From NCBI RefSeq assembly GCF_041916735.1, contig NZ_JAYRYY010000006.1: a stretch of 64,000 nt of DNA; one strand, 5' to 3'. The DNA comes from Zoogloea sp016790385 (GTDB lineage: Bacteria; Pseudomonadota; Gammaproteobacteria; Burkholderiales; Rhodocyclaceae). The notes beneath the pieces were generated by a model. That model made no database searches and was not told the origin of the DNA. It saw only the letters and a list, made by a program, of their open reading frames with translations. The first letter of the stretch is position 1. The number at the start of each line of letters is the position of its first letter. Positions 60,213 to 64,000 of the stretch are shown here, piece after piece. The translations under genes and the position numbers were made by a program.

Positions 60213-61421
60213 TCAGGCTTTGATCACGGCTGCAATGGCGTCGGCGACGTAATCCAGATTCTTGCTGTTCAGTGCCGCCAGACAGATCCGCCCGGTACCG
60301 ACGGCGTAAATGCCGAACTCGTCCTTCATGCGCTCCACCTGGGCCGTGGTGAGCCCGGTGTAGGAGAACATGCCGCGCTGCTTGATCACGAAGGAGAAGT
60401 CCTGGTCGACCTTGCGGGCGGCCAGTTGCTCAACCAGGCCGGTACGCATGGCACGGATGCGGTCACGCATGCCGGCCAGTTCGGTTTCCCATTCCTGGCG
60501 CAGCGCCGGGGTGGACAGTACGGCAGCCACGATGGCTCCGCCATGGATCGGCGGGTTGGAGTAGTTGGTGCGGATCACGCGCTTGAGCTGGGACAGCACG
60601 CGGGCGGACTCGTCCTTGCTCTGGGTGACGATGGACAGGGCGCCGACGCGCTCGCCATAGAGCGAAAAGCTCTTGGAAAAAGAGCTGGACACGAAGAAGG
60701 ACAGGCCGGAGGCCGAGAACAGGTTCACCGCCACCGCGTCCGGCTCGATACCGTCGGCAAAGCCTTGGTAGGCCATGTCGAGGAAGGGAATCAGGCCACG
60801 GTTGGCACAGGCCTTTACCACTTCGGCCCACTGGGCTTCGGTGAGGTCGGCGCCGGTGGGGTTGTGGCAACAGGCGTGCAGCACGATCACCGAGCCGGCC
60901 GGCAGGCTGTTGAGCTTGGCGATCATGGCCTCGGCGTTGGCGCCGCGGGTTTCAGGGTTGTAGTACGGGTAGGTGTCCACGGGGAAGCCGGCAGCCTCGA
61001 ACAGGGCGCGGTGGTTCTCCCAGGATGGGTCGGAGATATAAACGGTGGCGCCCGGCACGACCCGCTTGATCAGATCGGCGCCGATGCGCAGGGCGCCCGT
61101 GCCACCAAGGGCCTGGGCGGTGACTACCCGGCCGTCACGGATGATGGAGCTGTCCGCTCCGAACAGCAGGTTCTGAACGGCATTGTTGTAGGCGACCGGC
61201 CCTTCGATGGGCTGATAACCCCGCGGCGGTGCGGCCTCAAGGCGGGCCTTTTCGGCCGTCTTGACGGCGCCCAGCAGGGGGATCTTGCCGTTGTCGTCGA
61301 AGTAAACGCCAACGCCGAGGTTGACCTTGGTGCTGCGGGTATCCGCGTTGAAGGCTTCATTCAGGCCGAGAATCGGATCGCGGGGGGCCATTTCCACCGC
61401 AGCAAAGATCGAAGAGCTCAT
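60213..61421 (-). CDS. tyrB: Aromatic/aspartate aminotransferase (class I PLP)
   Basis: This 402-residue enzyme belongs to the E. coli TyrB/AspC type. It has GYQPIEGPVAYNNAVQNLLF, the HACCHNPTGADLTEAQWAEV loop with the cofactor-binding Asn, DMAYQGFADG with the pyridine-nitrogen Asp region, and the Schiff-base Lys in SSSFSKSFSLYGERVG. C-terminal GRICLAALNSKN binds the substrate carboxylate. It could act on aspartate or on tyrosine and phenylalanine; I cannot separate TyrB from AspC by eye, so the symbol is tentative. The ATG at 61421 follows GGAG. It is divergent from uvrB. Confidence 0.92.
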   Translation of the reverse strand: MSSSIFAAVEMAPRDPILGLNEAFNADTRSTKVNLGVGVYFDDNGKIPLLGAVKTAEKARLEAAPPRGYQPIEGPVAYNNAVQNLLFGADSSIIRDGRVVTAQALGGTGALRIGADLIKRVVPGATVYISDPSWENHRALFEAAGFPVDTYPYYNPETRGANAEAMIAKLNSLPAGSVIVLHACCHNPTGADLTEAQWAEVVKACANRGLIPFLDMAYQGFADGIEPDAVAVNLFSASGLSFFVSSSFSKSFSLYGERVGALSIVTQSKDESARVLSQLKRVIRTNYSNPPIHGGAIVAAVLSTPALRQEWETELAGMRDRIRAMRTGLVEQLAARKVDQDFSFVIKQRGMFSYTGLTTAQVERMKDEFGIYAVGTGRICLAALNSKNLDYVADAIAAVIKA

Positions 61422-61539
61422 GGGGTCTCCAAAAGGGGCGAAGGGGCGGGGCACTTTGTGCTTGCCGCTGGGCGATAATGCGGAGTTGCCCGGAACTCAG
61501 TCCGGACTTCACCGACTGACTGCAACTCCAAATTTTATC

Positions 61540-63618
61540 ATGGCCGATCAATCCGATAGCGGGCACGTAGTGCTTTTCGATGGCAGTCCGTTCCGGCTCC
61601 ACCAGCCGTTTCAACCCGGTGGCGACCAGCCGGAGGCGATCCGCAAGCTGGTGGAGGGGATCGAAGATGGGCTGATGTTCCAGACCTTGCTGGGGGTGAC
61701 CGGTTCAGGCAAGACCTACACCATGGCCAACGTGATCGCCCGCTGCGGCCGTCCGGCTTTGGTGCTTGCCCACAACAAGACCCTGGCGGCACAGTTGTAT
61801 TCGGAGTTCCGGGAGTTCTTCCCTGACAACGCGGTGGAGTATTTCGTCAGTTACTACGATTACTACCAGCCGGAGGCCTACGTTCCGTCCCGTGATCTCT
61901 TCATTGAGAAGGATTCGGCAATCAATGAGCACATCGAGCAGATGCGTCTGTCGGCGACCAAGAGCCTCATGGAAAGGCGAGACGTGGTGATCGTTGCCTC
62001 GGTGTCGTGTATCTACGGCATCGGTGATCCGGGCGATTATCACAGCATGGTCCTGCATCTGCGCGAGGGCGAGAGGGTTGTGCACCGGGATTTGGTGCAG
62101 CGTTTGGTTGCGATGCAGTACAGCCGTGCCGATGTGGACTTCAAGCGCGGTACTTTCCGCGTGCGGGGAGATGTGATTGACATTTTCCCTGCGGAAAGTG
62201 CGGAACATGCGCTGCGGGTCGAGATGTTCGACGATGAGATCGAGCATCTGACCTTGTTTGACCCCCTCACTGGCCATCTCAAGCAGAGGCTGGCCCGCTT
62301 TACGGTCTATCCCTCCAGCCATTACGTCACCCCCAGGGCAACGGTGCTGCGGGCCGTCGAAGCCATTAAGGACGAATTGCGGGAGCGGATCGAAGTCTTT
62401 CAGAAAAGTGGAAAGCTGGTGGAGGCCCAGCGTATCGAGCAGCGCACGCGTTTCGATCTGGAAATGCTCAACGAACTGGGCTTCTGCAAGGGGATCGAAA
62501 ACTATTCCCGCCACATGTCCGGCCGCAAGACCGGTGAAGCGCCGCCGACCCTGATCGATTACCTGCCCAAGGACGGGCTGATGTTCATCGACGAATCCCA
62601 TGTGTCCATCGGGCAGGTGGGGGCGATGTACAAGGGCGACCGCTCGCGCAAGGAGAACTTGGTGGAGTACGGTTTTCGCCTGCCATCGGCTCTGGATAAC
62701 CGGCCACTCAAGTTCGAGGAGTTCGAGCGCCTGCTGCCTCAGACGATCTTTGTTTCCGCTACGCCTGCGGCCTACGAGAAGGCGCACCAGGGGCAGGTGG
62801 TGGAGCAGGTGGTGAGGCCAACCGGTCTGGTGGATCCCGTCATCGTTGTGAAACCGGCCACTACCCAGGTTGATGATCTGCTGGGCGAGATCAAGCTGCG
62901 TCTGGCAGTTCAGGAGCGGATTCTGGTGACCGTGCTGACCAAGCGTCTGGCGGAGGATCTGACGGAGTACCTGGCCGAGAACGGAATCCGGGTGCGCTAC
63001 CTGCATTCGGACATCGACACGGTCGAAAGGGTGGAGATCATCCGGGATCTGCGTCTGGGCGAGTTCGATGTGCTCGTGGGGATCAACCTCTTACGGGAGG
63101 GGCTGGATATTCCCGAGGTGTCCCTGGTGGCAATCCTGGATGCGGACAAGGAAGGTTTTCTCCGTTCGGAACGGTCCCTGATCCAGACCATAGGTCGCGC
63201 GGCCAGGCATCTGCACGGGACTGCCATTCTCTACGCCGATCGGATCACCGACTCGATGAAGGCGGCGATCGGTGAGACCGAGCGTCGTCGTGAAAAGCAG
63301 TTGGCTTTCAATGCGGCCAACGGAATTACACCCAAGTCCGTGACAAAACGCATAAAAGACATCATCGACGGTGTCTATGATGCAGGTTCAGGGGATGCCG
63401 TCGTCAATGCTGATGACACCCGTGCGCAATATGGGGTGCTGGATGAGAAGGCGTTGGCCAAAACCATCCGTCAGCTCGAGAAGGAAATGCAGGAGCATGC
63501 TCGCAACCTGGAGTTCGAAAAAGCTGCTTCCGCTCGAGACCGGCTTTTTCGCCTGCGTCAGCAGGCGTTTGGAGCCGAAGGGCATGATCCATCCGCTTCA
63601 CCCGATGTCACTGACTGA
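61540..63618 (+). CDS. uvrB: Excinuclease ABC subunit B
   Basis: This 692-residue protein is the damage-verifying helicase-like subunit of nucleotide excision repair. Walker A GVTGSGKTYTMAN lies near residue 50, followed by the beta-hairpin region YYDYYQPEAYVPSRDLFIEK (shown in part), DESH in LMFIDESHVSIGQ, and the helicase motif GRAARHLHGTAILYAD. The C-terminal UVR domain (LEKEMQEHARNLEFEKAASARDRL, shown in part) binds UvrC. The ATG at 61540 gives the common MADQSDSG start. No SOS-box sequence is evident upstream. uvrD at 15.8 kb is its usual partner. Confidence 0.98.
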   Translation: MADQSDSGHVVLFDGSPFRLHQPFQPGGDQPEAIRKLVEGIEDGLMFQTLLGVTGSGKTYTMANVIARCGRPALVLAHNKTLAAQLYSEFREFFPDNAVEYFVSYYDYYQPEAYVPSRDLFIEKDSAINEHIEQMRLSATKSLMERRDVVIVASVSCIYGIGDPGDYHSMVLHLREGERVVHRDLVQRLVAMQYSRADVDFKRGTFRVRGDVIDIFPAESAEHALRVEMFDDEIEHLTLFDPLTGHLKQRLARFTVYPSSHYVTPRATVLRAVEAIKDELRERIEVFQKSGKLVEAQRIEQRTRFDLEMLNELGFCKGIENYSRHMSGRKTGEAPPTLIDYLPKDGLMFIDESHVSIGQVGAMYKGDRSRKENLVEYGFRLPSALDNRPLKFEEFERLLPQTIFVSATPAAYEKAHQGQVVEQVVRPTGLVDPVIVVKPATTQVDDLLGEIKLRLAVQERILVTVLTKRLAEDLTEYLAENGIRVRYLHSDIDTVERVEIIRDLRLGEFDVLVGINLLREGLDIPEVSLVAILDADKEGFLRSERSLIQTIGRAARHLHGTAILYADRITDSMKAAIGETERRREKQLAFNAANGITPKSVTKRIKDIIDGVYDAGSGDAVVNADDTRAQYGVLDEKALAKTIRQLEKEMQEHARNLEFEKAASARDRLFRLRQQAFGAEGHDPSASPDVTD

Positions 63619-63699
63619 GAGAATCTGAAGAAATTGGTCCTTGAGCTTGTACGTTCCGCCCGCCGGCTGCTTAAATTACCGGTAGGAGGGACACCAATA

Positions 63700-64000
63700 A
63701 TGAAAATACTGTTCGTGTGTACCGGCAACATCTGTCGGTCACCTACGGCTGAGGGCGTAGCGCGTCGCTGGCTGGCGATGTCGGGGTTGGAGGAAGCAGT
63801 CGCTGTCGATTCGGCCGGTACCCAGGGGTATCACACCGGCGAGGCGCCGGATCCCCGGGCCCAGACGGCGGCACTGCGGCGGGGTTACGATCTGTCACGT
63901 CTGCGGGCACGCAAGGTACAGCCAAAGGATTACGCAGATTTTGATCTGCTGCTGGCGATGGACCGGGATCATTTCAATTATCTGCGTGATCGTGCACCCG
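63700..64000 (+). CDS. Low-molecular-weight protein-tyrosine phosphatase (cut by window end)
   Basis: About 100 residues are visible: MKILFVCTGNICRSPTAEGV at the start, with the catalytic CX5R(S) P-loop (CTGNICRS), then a typical DSAGTQGYHTGEAPDPRA segment. The DP general-acid motif should lie beyond the window. The start has a strong ribosome site (TAGGAGGG). Such enzymes dephosphorylate tyrosine kinases in capsule or signalling systems; they can also resemble arsenate reductases, but here the sequence fits the phosphatase branch. Confidence 0.93.
   Translation, partial: MKILFVCTGNICRSPTAEGVARRWLAMSGLEEAVAVDSAGTQGYHTGEAPDPRAQTAALRRGYDLSRLRARKVQPKDYADFDLLLAMDRDHFNYLRDRAP

Overview
The window is a gene-dense, GC-rich bacterial chromosome segment with no phage, transposase or CRISPR signal. 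The gene set points to a betaproteobacterium, most likely of the Rhodocyclales type (Azospira/Dechloromonas/Azonexus-like). The clues are aceK next to icd, a second monomeric isocitrate dehydrogenase, a 3-hydroxybutyrate-oligomer hydrolase (polyhydroxyalkanoate users), a class I PPK2, a long-form leuA, a fused pabB-pabC, and abundant c-di-GMP enzymes. The genus is inferred from family knowledge; no database comparison was possible.

Layout. 0.1-3 kb: radC, then the coaBC-dut-NUDIX run. 3-11.5 kb: carbon storage and TCA control (3HB-oligomer hydrolase, aceK, icd, and a convergent monomeric IDH sharing a bidirectional terminator with icd). 11.7-15.5 kb: yajC-secD-secF and a small unknown gene. 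15.8-23 kb: uvrD, an orphan ParA, maeB, a quinone oxidoreductase and a small exported protein. 23-33 kb: a GAF-GGDEF cyclase, rhomboid protease, CorC/HlyC-type membrane protein, dnaE, and a PAS-GGDEF-EAL protein. 33-41.8 kb: metG, a small membrane protein, a SulP transporter and acylphosphatase on one strand; mrp/apbC, dcd and a PLP basic-amino-acid decarboxylase on the other. 41.9-48.9 kb: thyA-folA, an unknown 487-residue protein, leuA behind a leucine-rich leader region, metY behind a structured leader, and a small Cys-rich unknown. 49-55.9 kb: a ParA-like ATPase with a histone-H1-like/ribbon-helix-helix partner, pabBC, ppk2, an unknown 307-residue protein and moaA. 56.2-60.1 kb: two identical tRNA-Asn genes bracketing a 3.7-kb metalloid-type module (thioredoxin-like protein, ArsP-like permease, ACR3 arsenite permease, Cys-tailed ECF sigma factor). 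60.2-64 kb: an aromatic/aspartate aminotransferase, uvrB and a truncated low-molecular-weight phosphatase.

How the genes work together. dut, dcd, thyA and folA form a dTMP/dUTP theme; uvrB, uvrD, radC and dnaE a DNA repair/replication theme; icd, aceK and maeB control carbon flow around the TCA/glyoxylate node. The most unusual elements are the ParA plus H1-like/RHH pair with a palindrome over its predicted promoter, the two tandem leucine-rich leader ORFs before leuA, the folded metY leader, and the arsenic-type module with its own ECF sigma factor between duplicated tRNA-Asn units.
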